Notes under the pieces: generated by a model
The model's database searches: none
The model's input: only the letters and a program-made list of their open reading frames with translations
What the model was told of the DNA's origin: nothing
DNA from: a virus
IMG/VR virus record: IMGVR_UViG_3300043411_001575
Coordinates: 62,001-126,000 of that record
DNA length: 64,000 bases
Strand: one strand, 5' to 3'
Program-made: the position numbers and the translations under genes
Part shown: one piece after another, positions 1 to 7,449 of the stretch
Layout: each line of letters opens with the position of its first letter
Position numbering within the stretch: position 1 is the first letter of the stretch

Positions 1-109
1 CAGGTCAAGGCTCGAAGCCCCTTTTTCTCACTGACACTCACAGGTAACTCATTCTAATCAATTCAGAAAATTCTGAATGATATTTTAATATTTCAAAGAA
101 CTAAAAACG

Positions 110-183
110 TCCCGACAGCAAGATTTGAACTTGCGACACTTTGGATATGAACCAAATGCTCTACCGAACTGAGCTATGTCGGA
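110..183 (-). tRNA. tRNA-Met (anticodon CAU)
   Basis: Read on the minus strand, the cloverleaf is complete: acceptor TCCGACA pairs with TGTCGGG, the D arm is GCTC/GAGC, the anticodon stem is TTTGG/CCAAA around loop TTCATAT, and the T arm is GCAAG-TTCAAAT-CTTGC. The anticodon is CAU, so elongator Met is the default. A lysidine-modified Ile tRNA cannot be excluded by eye. No CCA is encoded. Confidence 0.93.
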
Positions 184-246
184 ATATAAGATTCCTTGCT
201 GCAAGTCCCCGCACTATATCTGCTTTTATGGGGAGGAATCTTTTTG

Positions 247-318
247 AGCCGTGAGAAGGAATCGAACCCTCGTGCGTAGATTACAAATCTACTGCTTTAC
301 CAACTAAGCTATTACGGC
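247..318 (-). tRNA. tRNA-Thr (anticodon UGU)
   Basis: The minus-strand cloverleaf has acceptor GCCGTAA/TCACGGC with one mismatch, anticodon stem GTAGA/TCTAC with loop TTTGTAA (anticodon UGU), and a T arm with TTCGATT. Its 5' end touches the stop codon of the HNH gene. The 63-nt gap to tRNA-Met contains an inverted repeat (AGATTCCT/AGGAATCT) that may guide processing of a shared precursor. Confidence 0.93.
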
Positions 319-1025
319 TAAAATGACTTACCATCTCTTGCTCTTTGTCTCCTACTATGCCTTCCATTACCTTTATTTAAAGCTTTATAATTCAGTGTTA
401 GTGAATGGCAATTTGGACAAATTAACTCGACATTATCAGAATTATTATTTTTAGAATTTCCATCTTTATGATTTAGTTCAATTGGAACTTTTTTTGTTGT
501 TTCATTTATTTCGTTCCAACCACACTTCATACACTTTTCACCATACATCAATATCAATGTTCTCTTTAATACAAAATCACTTAATCCGTCCGTATCATTA
601 TTATTTATCCTTTCAATTAATTTTTTATTTCTGTAATCAGAGCAGCAAACAATAGAACAATATTTTGTAAAATTAGTTTTACACTCACTCTCACAATTCA
701 CGCATTTTGGCTTCTCTTTTTTTTTCTTTCTAATTCTAAATTTATTAGAAAATGAAGCTGAACATGAATTATTACAAAATTTAGTTCTTACAACACGTTT
801 GCCATTAATAAAATCAATATTACTAATAGAATTTCCACAATTTAGACACTCAATAATTTTCCTTTTCAAGTTTTCAGAGTAGTATCCTTCTCTATTCAAA
901 TGATTTTTTATCAATCCCCATGTAAGATTTAATTCTTCCGATATTTGCATATACGTAAATCCTTCTTTAATCATTTTTTTAGCAAAATTTGATTGCTCAA
1001 TTGTTATTTTTCTATTAACACCCAT
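318..1025 (-). CDS. HNH endonuclease
   Basis: This 235-aa protein begins with a helix-turn-helix-like segment (about residues 8-45). Several Cys pairs follow (CLNCGNSI, CVNCESEC), then a C-terminal HNH domain with CMKCGW, LNHKDGNSKNNNSDN and CPNCHS. That is the zinc-supported His-Asn-His fold of homing-type and phage HNH nucleases. The TAG stop overlaps the first base of the tRNA-Thr gene. A free-standing HNH enzyme beside tRNAs is typical of phage genomes. The target is unknown. Confidence 0.88.
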   Translation of the reverse strand: MGVNRKITIEQSNFAKKMIKEGFTYMQISEELNLTWGLIKNHLNREGYYSENLKRKIIECLNCGNSISNIDFINGKRVVRTKFCNNSCSASFSNKFRIRKKKKEKPKCVNCESECKTNFTKYCSIVCCSDYRNKKLIERINNNDTDGLSDFVLKRTLILMYGEKCMKCGWNEINETTKKVPIELNHKDGNSKNNNSDNVELICPNCHSLTLNYKALNKGNGRHSRRQRARDGKSF

Positions 1026-1131
1026 TTGTTTTTAATAATTAGTTGAAATACAAATTTAACAAAAAAAATAAACAAAGTCAATAATTCAAATAAAACTATT
1101 GGCTCAATACATATTTTCAAAGAACGTAAAA

Positions 1132-1161
1132 CAAAAAGCCCCAACTTTTTAGGTTGAGGCT
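1132..1161 (-). terminator. Rho-independent terminator
   Basis: Minus-strand stem AGCCTCAAC/GTTGGGGCT (9 bp with one G-T) is followed by a T run. It ends the leftward transcript that carries the 36-aa gene. Confidence 0.8.
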
Positions 1162-1186
1162 TCTGTGTTTGTATTTTTATGTTTTA

Positions 1187-1297
1187 TTACACTCCCATTG
1201 TCGTAATTAAACAATACACAGATGCCCCTTGAGTACACGCCTTATCGCCCGTATTCTCTGACCACATATTTTCCACTATAATATTTCTGCGTTTCAT
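1187..1297 (-). CDS. Small 36-aa protein
   Basis: This short minus-strand ORF starts MKRRNIIVENMWSEN and ends LITTMGV, with two Cys residues. It sits alone between its own TATATTTG box and a strong terminator just after the stop codon. That isolated promoter-ORF-terminator unit supports a real small gene, or else a small RNA that happens to contain an ORF. No family is recognised. Confidence 0.5.
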   Translation of the reverse strand: MKRRNIIVENMWSENTGDKACTQGASVYCLITTMGV

Positions 1298-1338
1298 TAT
1301 TTTTATTATTTATTACCACACCATGTAGTAATGAGCTG

Positions 1339-1346
1339 CAAATATA
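1339..1346 (-). promoter_or_regulatory. Bacteroidota-type -7 box for the 36-aa gene
   Basis: TATATTTG on the minus strand, about 40 nt before the start codon, matches the TAnnTTTG consensus. Confidence 0.55.
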
Positions 1347-1401
1347 CAACTATTGTTTTTTTAAATGCAAATTTATTTTCAATTATTTTTTCATTTTACA
1401 T

Positions 1402-1716
1402 TTAAAACATTGTAAATCTGATGATTAAAATTACATAGACCATCAAACTTATTATCCATCTATTAATTATTTTTCGATTAAAGCTTCTCCAATTAGCTAC
1501 AAATTTATCATCATACGACTGATAAAAAATAAAACGTGCAACACTCATTTTATCTTGATTTAATTTTAATTCAATGAGTACTTTTTCCTTGTATTTCAAT
1601 GCACTCAAGATACCTATAGTATATCGAATAACAAAAGAAAGTATTTTATATGGAAGCAGTATTACGAAGAAAATTAATCTGAAAATGGCTTCAATGAACA
1701 TTAAGTAGAGATACAT
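1402..1716 (-). CDS. Small membrane protein
   Basis: This 104-aa protein has a long hydrophobic N-terminal region (about residues 5-40), a basic middle segment with several Lys and Arg, and a hydrophobic C-terminal helix (about 86-103). Two or three membrane passes are likely. It is downstream of the DUF6527 gene on the same strand. No family is recognised. Confidence 0.7.
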   Translation of the reverse strand: MYLYLMFIEAIFRLIFFVILLPYKILSFVIRYTIGILSALKYKEKVLIELKLNQDKMSVARFIFYQSYDDKFVANWRSFNRKIINRWIISLMVYVILIIRFTMF

Positions 1717-1759
1717 AGTTTTTATTTTTTGCTGTTATTAATTATTTTATTTTAAATTA

Positions 1760-2044
1760 TTAAACGAAATTAGCGATTCCATTGGTAATAATGTAGTGAC
1801 TCCTACATTCAAATAACTGTTGTAATGATGGCTTCACTGTTAATTTACCATTTTCATTATCAATAGACCACTCGCCTTGTTTAATTGGTATTGGAGCTTT
1901 TACACCACATCCACATAGGCATAAATGATTTGCAACTCCGTATTCTTTTGAATAGTATAGTTTTCCAAATTCTAATTCATCAGGCATAAACTCATCATCA
2001 TTCAATTCTATAAGTTCTATTGGAACTCTTTTTAGCGTTTTCAT
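1760..2044 (-). CDS. DUF6527-like metal-binding protein
   Basis: This 94-aa protein has the pattern LCLCGCGVKAPIPI ... W ... GKLTVKPSL ... CRSHYIITNG, which fits DUF6527. The four Cys/His positions look like a small zinc site. DUF6527 proteins occur in mobile elements and near bacterial ubiquitin-like operons, but no such partner genes are here. The start codon directly abuts the stop of the upstream hydrolase gene, so the two are translated from one mRNA. Confidence 0.75.
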   Translation of the reverse strand: MKTLKRVPIELIELNDDEFMPDELEFGKLYYSKEYGVANHLCLCGCGVKAPIPIKQGEWSIDNENGKLTVKPSLQQLFECRSHYIITNGIANFV

Positions 2045-2713
2045 TTACACGATTTCGTTTTTAAATTTATCGAAGAAATATTTTGGAATTTCAGAATGTC
2101 TTAACTTAACTTTTTCAGCTACTCCTCCTGATGATTCAATCTTCGAATCAAGTTTCGGTAATGCTGATTTTATTGCAGGGTATCCTCCCCAATTCGAATC
2201 ATTATAAACCATTTTTGTTTTTGAATTAAATGGTAAAGACAAGTACCTTTCGTTTGTAGAAGGGTCTATTAAACCAACGAATTTAAAATTATTGTTATAA
2301 GCCTTTTGTACGTTTGTTCCTCCTGCTGAATATCCTATAAGAGATGACGAACTTGTTTTATAATTATTATCAGAAAGATATTTTAAAGCTTCTGATTTTA
2401 CTGATTCAAAAGATGATGTGTATGGAGCGAAAACAACAATTGCTTTAGATAATACTTCAATAGGAACTTGTTGCAACATCCAATCAGGAGTAGCAAAATC
2501 AATACCTCCAAAAACATATATAAGTGGATAAGATTCTTTTTTTGATTTAGGAATTGAGATTAAAAGTTTACCGATTTTTTTTGTAGTATTACCTAATTCC
2601 TGATTTTCTAAGTTGGAGTCATCTGATTTTTTTCTGAAAAATATTTTGTAAATACCATAGATACTAGCAAATGCAAAAGAACCAATTAATATATTTTTAC
2701 CTGTCTTATTCAT
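2045..2713 (-). CDS. Membrane-anchored alpha/beta-hydrolase-like serine hydrolase
   Basis: An N-terminal hydrophobic helix (about residues 8-24) followed by Arg/Lys suggests a signal anchor. The rest looks like an alpha/beta hydrolase. It has a beta-strand LIYVFGG, a nucleophile elbow GYSAGG (G-x-S-x-G), a possible acid in LIDPS, and a late His in LRHSEIP that could complete the triad. Substrate is unknown. A role in envelope processing or lysis is possible but speculative. Confidence 0.7.
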   Translation of the reverse strand: MNKTGKNILIGSFAFASIYGIYKIFFRKKSDDSNLENQELGNTTKKIGKLLISIPKSKKESYPLIYVFGGIDFATPDWMLQQVPIEVLSKAIVVFAPYTSSFESVKSEALKYLSDNNYKTSSSSLIGYSAGGTNVQKAYNNNFKFVGLIDPSTNERYLSLPFNSKTKMVYNDSNWGGYPAIKSALPKLDSKIESSGGVAEKVKLRHSEIPKYFFDKFKNEIV

Positions 2714-2717
2714 GCAT

Positions 2718-2725
2718 CAAATATA
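2718..2725 (-). promoter_or_regulatory. -7 box very close to the hydrolase start
   Basis: Minus-strand TATATTTG ends only 4 nt before the ATG of the hydrolase gene. If it is used, the mRNA would be almost leaderless. Confidence 0.4.
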
Positions 2726-2733
2726 AACAAAAA

Positions 2734-2766
2734 ACCTGAAACAATTAAGCTTCAGGTTTCTTTTGA
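2734..2766 (-). terminator. Terminator after tmRNA
   Basis: Minus-strand AACCTGAAGC ... GTTTCAGGTT followed by TTTTTTG forms a stem of about 8-10 bp with a T tail. It lies just after the tmRNA body. Confidence 0.75.
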
Positions 2767-2986
2767 ACCTCTTTCGAGGGCTGAGAATGTTCCCCACTAG
2801 GGAAGATTAAGCAGCTAATTTTACTTCGCCATTTAAGACTTGTGAGTTTCTAATTTAGTTTTCCTTACGCTGTCAAAACCGTGCGCACCCATGTGTAATA
2901 CTCATCATTGGTGGAAGCGGAGAGATTCGAACTCTCGTCCAAACATAACTATTAAAAAATTTCATGTATAAATACAAACGAAACTC
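2767..2986 (-). ncRNA. ssrA: tmRNA, circularly permuted (two-piece type)
   Basis: Transfer-messenger RNA rescues stalled ribosomes. Along the minus strand, the acceptor half comes first: P2 strand GAGTTTC, then GGAC and a T arm (GAGAG-TTCGAAT-CTCTC), acceptor CGCTTCC, A and encoded CCA (2909-2911). An 18-nt spacer follows. Next comes the 5' half (GGGTGCG from 2890, GGTTTTGACAG), P2 strand GAAACTC complementary to GAGTTTC, AGUC, and the tag ORF at 2836-2807. The tag reads LNGEVKLAA and ends TAA. GGGTGCG pairs with CGCTTCC at six of seven positions. This order is the permuted arrangement, which normally matures to two RNA pieces. Confidence 0.88.
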
Positions 2987-2990
2987 GATG

Positions 2991-2998
2991 CAAATATA
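2991..2998 (-). promoter_or_regulatory. tmRNA promoter -7 box
   Basis: Minus-strand TATATTTG lies 4 nt before the first P2 strand of the tmRNA. The precursor would therefore begin with the acceptor half, which supports the permuted reading. Confidence 0.65.
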
Positions 2999-3021
2999 CA
3001 AAATTATTTGATTAGTAAAAA

Positions 3022-3050
3022 AAGAAAACCCCGCAATGGAGTGAGCGGGG
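3022..3050 (-). terminator. Terminator of candidate small RNA
   Basis: Minus-strand GC-rich stem (plus-strand CCCCGC at 3029-3034 and GCGGGG at 3045-3050) followed by TTTTCTTTTTTT. Confidence 0.8.
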
Positions 3051-3110
3051 CTTTCAAAGGCAAACCATCTAATTTTATACGGTCAAATACTAGAGAAGAT
3101 GATGTGGTTG
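3022..3110 (-). ncRNA. Candidate small RNA, about 90 nt
   Basis: A minus-strand unit has a TACATTTG box at 3123-3116 and a terminator hairpin GCCCCGC/GCGGGGT with a T-rich tail at 3050-3022. No ORF lies between. The RNA would contain AUUUGACCG, the exact complement of the CGGTCAAAT element near several start codons in this window. Promoter and function are inferred. Confidence 0.5.
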
Positions 3111-3258
3111 CGGTACAAATGTAGTAACATGATTCTAATCATTAAAAAATAAAATCAGTGCTTTATCAACATGGTTTTTAACATTCGTATTTATTGAATG
3201 CTTTTGTAAATGTTAATAATTATTTTTAAGTTCTATTTGAATATTAAAACTAACAACT

Positions 3259-3276
3259 TATTTTTGTTTTTCGGTC
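3259..3276 (+). promoter_or_regulatory. Promoter with CGGTCA element
   Basis: TATTTTTG fits TAnnTTTG. CGGTCA follows after 5 nt, a shorter spacing than the 11-12 nt seen at three other promoters. It would drive the rightward block that begins at 3298. Confidence 0.5.
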
Positions 3277-3297
3277 ATATACAATTACAAAAAAAAC

Positions 3298-3780
3298 ATG
3301 GTGAAGAACAAAAATATTTATATGAATAAGCTGACCGCTATTGACAAGTCATTATTATACGGAAAGCCCGCTACAGTAAGAGAACTACTTGAAGGATTAC
3401 AAAGTAAAGTTTTTTCTAAATCTAGTAAAGAAGCTCCTATTACTATTTCAACAACAGGAGAAGTTACAGAATTATTAACAGTAGTATACAAGTGTACAGA
3501 CTGCGAATGCCTTCACTTAGATAGTGGATACAACATAAGTAATCATTATAGTGCGGGAGATGTTGTTTACATTGATAAATCAGATGAAGAAGATTGTGTA
3601 TCGATTGGAGAAATGATTTCTCTTATTGAAGAAGGAGATATTGATTTAGATAGCCCAATTATCATTTCATGCTCTATTGATAATAACAGCTTTCCAATGA
3701 CTATGCTTATTAAGTGTAGTGAATCGTGTCCATCTGCACATATAACATTTCATGTTAGTAACGAAATCATAATGAATTAA
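3298..3780 (+). CDS. Unknown 160-aa protein
   Basis: First gene of the rightward left-arm block. It has an N-terminal helical part and a CTDCECLHLDSG motif (three Cys and one His, possibly metal binding). A second Cys pair (KCSESC) lies near the C-terminus. Its lower-case start could also be the second Met, nine codons in. It resembles no family I can name. The stop is one base before the next start. Confidence 0.72.
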   Translation: MVKNKNIYMNKLTAIDKSLLYGKPATVRELLEGLQSKVFSKSSKEAPITISTTGEVTELLTVVYKCTDCECLHLDSGYNISNHYSAGDVVYIDKSDEEDCVSIGEMISLIEEGDIDLDSPIIISCSIDNNSFPMTMLIKCSESCPSAHITFHVSNEIIMN

Positions 3781-3781
3781 A

Positions 3782-3973
3782 ATGAAAGAAATTAAAGAAG
3801 TCCTTCAACTCGAATCAATAGAAGAGTTGGAAAGTCAAATTAAAGAAAGACGAGAGCTTGGCACTAAGACACCAAGCTTTATACACACCTGTATTTTAAT
3901 GAATGAAATAATTAAAATAGAGCAAAGAGTTTTAGAAGTTAAAAGCAAATTAAACATCAAAAAAACAACATAA
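3782..3973 (+). CDS. Small coiled-coil protein, 63 aa
   Basis: Almost entirely helical and charged, with heptad-like Leu/Ile/Glu spacing (LQLESIEELESQIKERREL). Its TAA overlaps the next ATG by one base (TAATG), so the pair is translationally coupled. Function unknown. Confidence 0.68.
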   Translation: MKEIKEVLQLESIEELESQIKERRELGTKTPSFIHTCILMNEIIKIEQRVLEVKSKLNIKKTT

Positions 3974-4386
3974 TGGAGAGTAGAGAAATTTTACCTGCAC
4001 AAAGAAGATTAAGTATTGAGAAAGCAGTTGAGCTTTACGGCACATTTGGAGATGGAGACCAATTTGAATCATTGGTAAATATTATTACAAATTATGAAAG
4101 AGCATTAAAGTCAGTTGAGGACAACTTCTACAAATGGAGGCTAGATAATACTAAATACTTTACAACTTACTTTAAATGGAATAGAGTAAAAGATGGAGAA
4201 TATGTTTCATTTGGTAAGTTTACTCATTTCAGTTTTTATGATAGACTGAAAAAGTATATCGATATACTACCAAAGGCAGAAGCGTTCTATGAAGAAAACA
4301 GAATAAGTAAGATTGAAGACATGAAAAAGCGAAACGAAAGAAGTGCTGACAATGGACAAAAAAATGAATTAGAAAAAAAAGATTAG
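3973..4386 (+). CDS. Unknown 137-aa protein
   Basis: The protein is rich in aromatic residues in the middle (FYKWRLDNTKYFTTYFKWNR) and ends in a charged Lys/Glu tail. It overlaps the preceding gene by one base. No family is recognised. Confidence 0.68.
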   Translation: MESREILPAQRRLSIEKAVELYGTFGDGDQFESLVNIITNYERALKSVEDNFYKWRLDNTKYFTTYFKWNRVKDGEYVSFGKFTHFSFYDRLKKYIDILPKAEAFYEENRISKIEDMKKRNERSADNGQKNELEKKD

Positions 4387-4406
4387 TTTTACCAAAAATT
4401 AAAAAC

Positions 4407-4691
4407 ATGTTTATAGTAGAAGAAAAAGTTTATTTTAAGGGTACTGAAGATTACATAGTACCATTCGTTCAGGAAGAAAACTCAGAAGAACTAAAAAAAG
4501 TTCATTTCAAACCACAAACAACAAACATCCTTGCATTAGTTCAAGAAGATATAAAAATGGCTTTGATAAAGCATGAAGGAGGTTACGATATAAATACTTT
4601 CGTAGATTTAGAAATAGTTCCTGAGAGCTATCGTGATAGCGGATTAACTGCCATTTTAGTTGAAGAAGCTTTTTTAGAGAAAATAATGTAG
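4407..4691 (+). CDS. Unknown 94-aa protein
   Basis: Small acidic protein in the packed rightward block, with a beta-rich start (FIVEEKVYFKG). The ATG follows an A-rich leader without a Shine-Dalgarno. No family is recognised. Confidence 0.65.
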   Translation: MFIVEEKVYFKGTEDYIVPFVQEENSEELKKVHFKPQTTNILALVQEDIKMALIKHEGGYDINTFVDLEIVPESYRDSGLTAILVEEAFLEKIM

Positions 4692-4709
4692 AAAAAAATA
4701 ATGGAGTAA

Positions 4710-5180
4710 ATGAAAAAAGAACAACAAGAAAAATTTGAACTGATTGCTAAAGAAGCTTTCAAAACATTTGGAGTTAAGTTTCAAAGAAACATGCTCGTAG
4801 AAGAATGTAGTGAACTTATAATGGCTATTCAAAAACTAAAAAGAGCTGAATATACAAATTGCAGTCCTATTGCATCTCAAAGAAAAAACAATCAAGCTAA
4901 TCTTATATCAAGAAAAGATAATCTAGTTGAAGAAATGGTAGATGTTTCAATCATCATTATGCAGTTTCATCTCTGTTCTTCTGACGCAGTAAAAAAGCGA
5001 TTCGATGATATTTTCGCTAGTAAAATGGAGCGATTAGATAAACGAACTAAAGAACATAAAAAGACTTTAACTTCAACAGTTAAATCAAAGAAAAAGAAGT
5101 CTCCCGCTAAAAAAGTCGCTTTAAAACCAAAGGACAAATTACCTAGAACTAAATTCAAAAAGGTAGCAATCAAAAAATAA
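4710..5180 (+). CDS. MazG-like nucleotide pyrophosphohydrolase
   Basis: The core has both halves of the all-alpha NTP pyrophosphatase metal site, VEECSELIMAIQKL (E-E-x-x-E) and LVEEMVDVSIIIMQF (E-E-x-x-D). MazG-like enzymes hydrolyse NTPs or dNTPs to monophosphates and are frequent in phages. An unusual Lys-rich tail of about 45 residues follows the domain (from about residue 112) and may bind nucleic acid. A second Lys-rich extension occurs in two proteins at 13.5-15 kb. Confidence 0.85.
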   Translation: MKKEQQEKFELIAKEAFKTFGVKFQRNMLVEECSELIMAIQKLKRAEYTNCSPIASQRKNNQANLISRKDNLVEEMVDVSIIIMQFHLCSSDAVKKRFDDIFASKMERLDKRTKEHKKTLTSTVKSKKKKSPAKKVALKPKDKLPRTKFKKVAIKK

Positions 5181-5200
5181 TAAAAACTGTTAATAACTTA

Positions 5201-5253
5201 TTTTTGTTATTAGTTGCATTATAACTATATTTGCATTTCATTAGCGGTCAAAT
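5201..5253 (+). promoter_or_regulatory. Promoter with CGGTCAAAT element over the start codon
   Basis: A TTTTTG at -33, 19 nt spacing, and TATATTTG at 5226-5233 form a full Bacteroidota promoter. CGGTCAAAT at 5245-5253 follows after 11 nt and runs into the ATG at 5252. Confidence 0.7.
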
Positions 5254-6307
5254 GAATCAAACTTTTAATAGTATTACATCAGAGGAACTTTGTAAAAAGC
5301 TTAGTATTAAAGATACTAGGTCTCTATTAACTACAGAAGGATTTCCTAAACCTTTATTCAATGAAGGCGAAATGCTATTTAGTAAAGAAGAAGTTTCGAA
5401 ATATTTTAACATTGAAAATATTGATGAGGCTTTTATAACTACTAAAGAAGCTGCTAAATATGTTAACTTAGGGACAGAACACCTTAAAAATTTAGCTTCT
5501 CAAAATAAAGTTCCTAGTTATAGGATGAAATCTGTAAAAGGGAGCGGTTATTTATTTAGAAAATCAGAACTAGACATTTTTTTGAAAACTGATGTTAAAG
5601 GTAATACCGAGTTCGTAAATTATTTTGTTGGCAATGAAATAATGAAAAACATTTTTTTAAATTACATTGAACTATACAGAAACGTAGTGACAATAAGGGA
5701 ACACGAGGTCGTTTATGAATATTTTTTTAACAGAAAAACATTTGTTGAAATAGGGAAACATTTTGATTTAACTCCAATTAGAGTACGTTCAATTTTTTAT
5801 AAAGCCATGAATAGGTTTAATAGAAAATTAACTACTCAAAACATGCTCGATATAGGTGAATTAGAAAGAAAAATAATTCAAAAGGACATTGAAATAAAAT
5901 ATTTGAGAGAATTGATATACGAAAAAAAATTGGCAAGTTCAGATGCCAAGCAGACTGAATTTAACGAGTATCAAAAAACGAAAACATGTGTTGATTTCCT
6001 ATCTAGGAATATTTTAGATGAAGACATAAGTGTTAGAGCATTAAACATATTAAGAGGTATTGACAAAATTAATATTTATGATATATTGGTCAACTTCAAT
6101 ACATTTAATAAAACAGCTAGACACCTTATTAAATTAAGAAATATGGGTAAAAGAACATGTAACGAATTAACTGAATTTATTATAGATAAAGAAAAAGAGT
6201 TTGAAATAGTAACAGGAGTGAGTTCTGAAGAGTTTTTTTCAGATAGACCAAAAACTCCTGAAAATCTATCTTTATTTTCAAAAATACACGCAAATTTTAA
6301 AAATTAA
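5252..6307 (+). CDS. Transcription-factor-like protein (HTH, sigma region 4-like, alpha-CTD-like)
   Basis: The 351-aa protein has three recognisable parts. Residues about 60-110 form an excisionase/MerR-type HTH (ITTKEAAKYVNLGTEHLKNL ... YLFRKSELDIFL). A sigma region 4-like HTH follows (FVEIGKHFDLTPIRVRSIF, about 165-185). Near the C-terminus is a helix-hairpin-helix LRNMGKRTCNELTEFI like the RNA polymerase alpha C-terminal domain. The combination suggests a phage transcription regulator or divergent sigma-like factor. An upstream TTG at 5231 is part of the -7 box, so ATG 5252 is chosen. Confidence 0.72.
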   Translation: MNQTFNSITSEELCKKLSIKDTRSLLTTEGFPKPLFNEGEMLFSKEEVSKYFNIENIDEAFITTKEAAKYVNLGTEHLKNLASQNKVPSYRMKSVKGSGYLFRKSELDIFLKTDVKGNTEFVNYFVGNEIMKNIFLNYIELYRNVVTIREHEVVYEYFFNRKTFVEIGKHFDLTPIRVRSIFYKAMNRFNRKLTTQNMLDIGELERKIIQKDIEIKYLRELIYEKKLASSDAKQTEFNEYQKTKTCVDFLSRNILDEDISVRALNILRGIDKINIYDILVNFNTFNKTARHLIKLRNMGKRTCNELTEFIIDKEKEFEIVTGVSSEEFFSDRPKTPENLSLFSKIHANFKN

Positions 6308-6310
6308 TTT

Positions 6311-6589
6311 ATGACTGAAGAAGAAAAAACAATTTTATTTAATTTATTAGGGATAATTATTGTATTCGTAATATTAGGCTATTTTGCATTATGGATGGCA
6401 CGGAAGTCTTGGGACATATACGAGAATTTAGATAAATTAGAAAAAAGAGTATCTGTAGCGAAAAGCATTATAGAACTTGAAGAGTGTATTTCAGATATAG
6501 AAAAACTTAACTTGTTTCATCCTTCACATCACCAAGAGGTTCAAAAAATAAAGGATATGATAAAAGTTAAAATGCAATACTTAAATTAG
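6311..6589 (+). CDS. Single-pass membrane protein with coiled coil
   Basis: 92 aa with one transmembrane helix at about residues 9-29 (LLGIIIVFVILGYFALWMA), then a charged helical coil. It lies 3 nt after the regulator gene and 3 nt before another membrane-protein gene, so the two membrane proteins probably act together. No family is recognised. Confidence 0.75.
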   Translation: MTEEEKTILFNLLGIIIVFVILGYFALWMARKSWDIYENLDKLEKRVSVAKSIIELEECISDIEKLNLFHPSHHQEVQKIKDMIKVKMQYLN

Positions 6590-6592
6590 AAT

Positions 6593-7225
6593 ATGAAAGA
6601 AATCATTTACTACATCGTGATATTTGGAGTGTTCGCAGTAAATATTGCTGAACTTTATTTATCAAGAAAAGAAGATAATAATTGCTACAAATTAGTTTAT
6701 TTAAGAAGACCATTAGATTGGCTTTTAGCATTACTAGTTATCATTTGCCTTATTACATCTGTTGGATTATTATACCCATACATCCCTGAATTTCTTAAAT
6801 TCAGTTTATTTTCACTATTAGATAAAGATGGTACAAATGCAAATATTGAAATCATTAATAAATCAAATGATATATCGGTATATTTGACTATAATTATTTT
6901 CTTATTTTTCGCTTTACTATTACCTAAAGCAGCTTATTGGGAAGAACAAAAATTCAGGCAAGGTGATGAGAAATTCAGTCAATCTATTTTATCAAATATT
7001 AAATTTGGAATGATTCATTGCTTAATAGGTATTCCTGTTTACATTGGAATATTTTTGATAATCATTGGGTTTGTTTTAACTCTAAAATATTTAAGTACAT
7101 ACAGAAAAACAAATTCACACAAACTAGCTGTTGAATCAAGCACTAGTCTTCATGGAAAGTATAATATAATTCTAGTTTCAATATTAGCACTATCACTTAT
7201 ACTCAAAGAAGTTTATTCAAAATAA
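6593..7225 (+). CDS. Multi-pass membrane protein
   Basis: 210 aa with about five hydrophobic helices (near residues 3-20, 40-65, 92-112, 138-165 and 190-205). The loop between the second and third is polar and may be extracytoplasmic. No catalytic motif is visible. It is placed directly behind the single-pass protein at 6311. Confidence 0.75.
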   Translation: MKEIIYYIVIFGVFAVNIAELYLSRKEDNNCYKLVYLRRPLDWLLALLVIICLITSVGLLYPYIPEFLKFSLFSLLDKDGTNANIEIINKSNDISVYLTIIIFLFFALLLPKAAYWEEQKFRQGDEKFSQSILSNIKFGMIHCLIGIPVYIGIFLIIIGFVLTLKYLSTYRKTNSHKLAVESSTSLHGKYNIILVSILALSLILKEVYSK

Positions 7226-7231
7226 AAAAAT

Positions 7232-7435
7232 ATGGAATACGAGAAAGTTAAATTTAAAGAGTTAAAAATTGGAGATAAATTTGAGTGCTATGGTGATTCA
7301 TTAATAAATTATGATTACCCTAAGATTTGTAAATGTATAAAAACAGGATTAGATACAGCAGAAGAAATAAATGGCGTTTCATTTTATGTAGATGATTCAT
7401 CAGAAGTTTTTACACCGTCAAAAGACAAAAAATAA
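7232..7435 (+). CDS. Unknown 67-aa protein
   Basis: Small protein with the pattern FKELKIGDKFECYGD ... YPKICKCIKTG, resembling short beta-barrel-like phage proteins that open with KLKxGDxF. No function can be assigned. Confidence 0.65.
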   Translation: MEYEKVKFKELKIGDKFECYGDSLINYDYPKICKCIKTGLDTAEEINGVSFYVDDSSEVFTPSKDKK

Positions 7436-7449
7436 TTAAAAAAAATATA

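Noticed and set aside
1-60. Further tRNA at the left edge
   Set aside because: No cloverleaf can be drawn from the bases present.
61-78. Inverted repeat ATTCAGAA-AA-TTCTGAAT as terminator
   Set aside because: It has no T run and is AT-rich; could be an operator, but nothing nearby supports a role.
5231-5251. TTG start for the regulator gene
   Set aside because: The TTG is part of the TATATTTG -7 box; ATG 5252 follows CGGTCAA.
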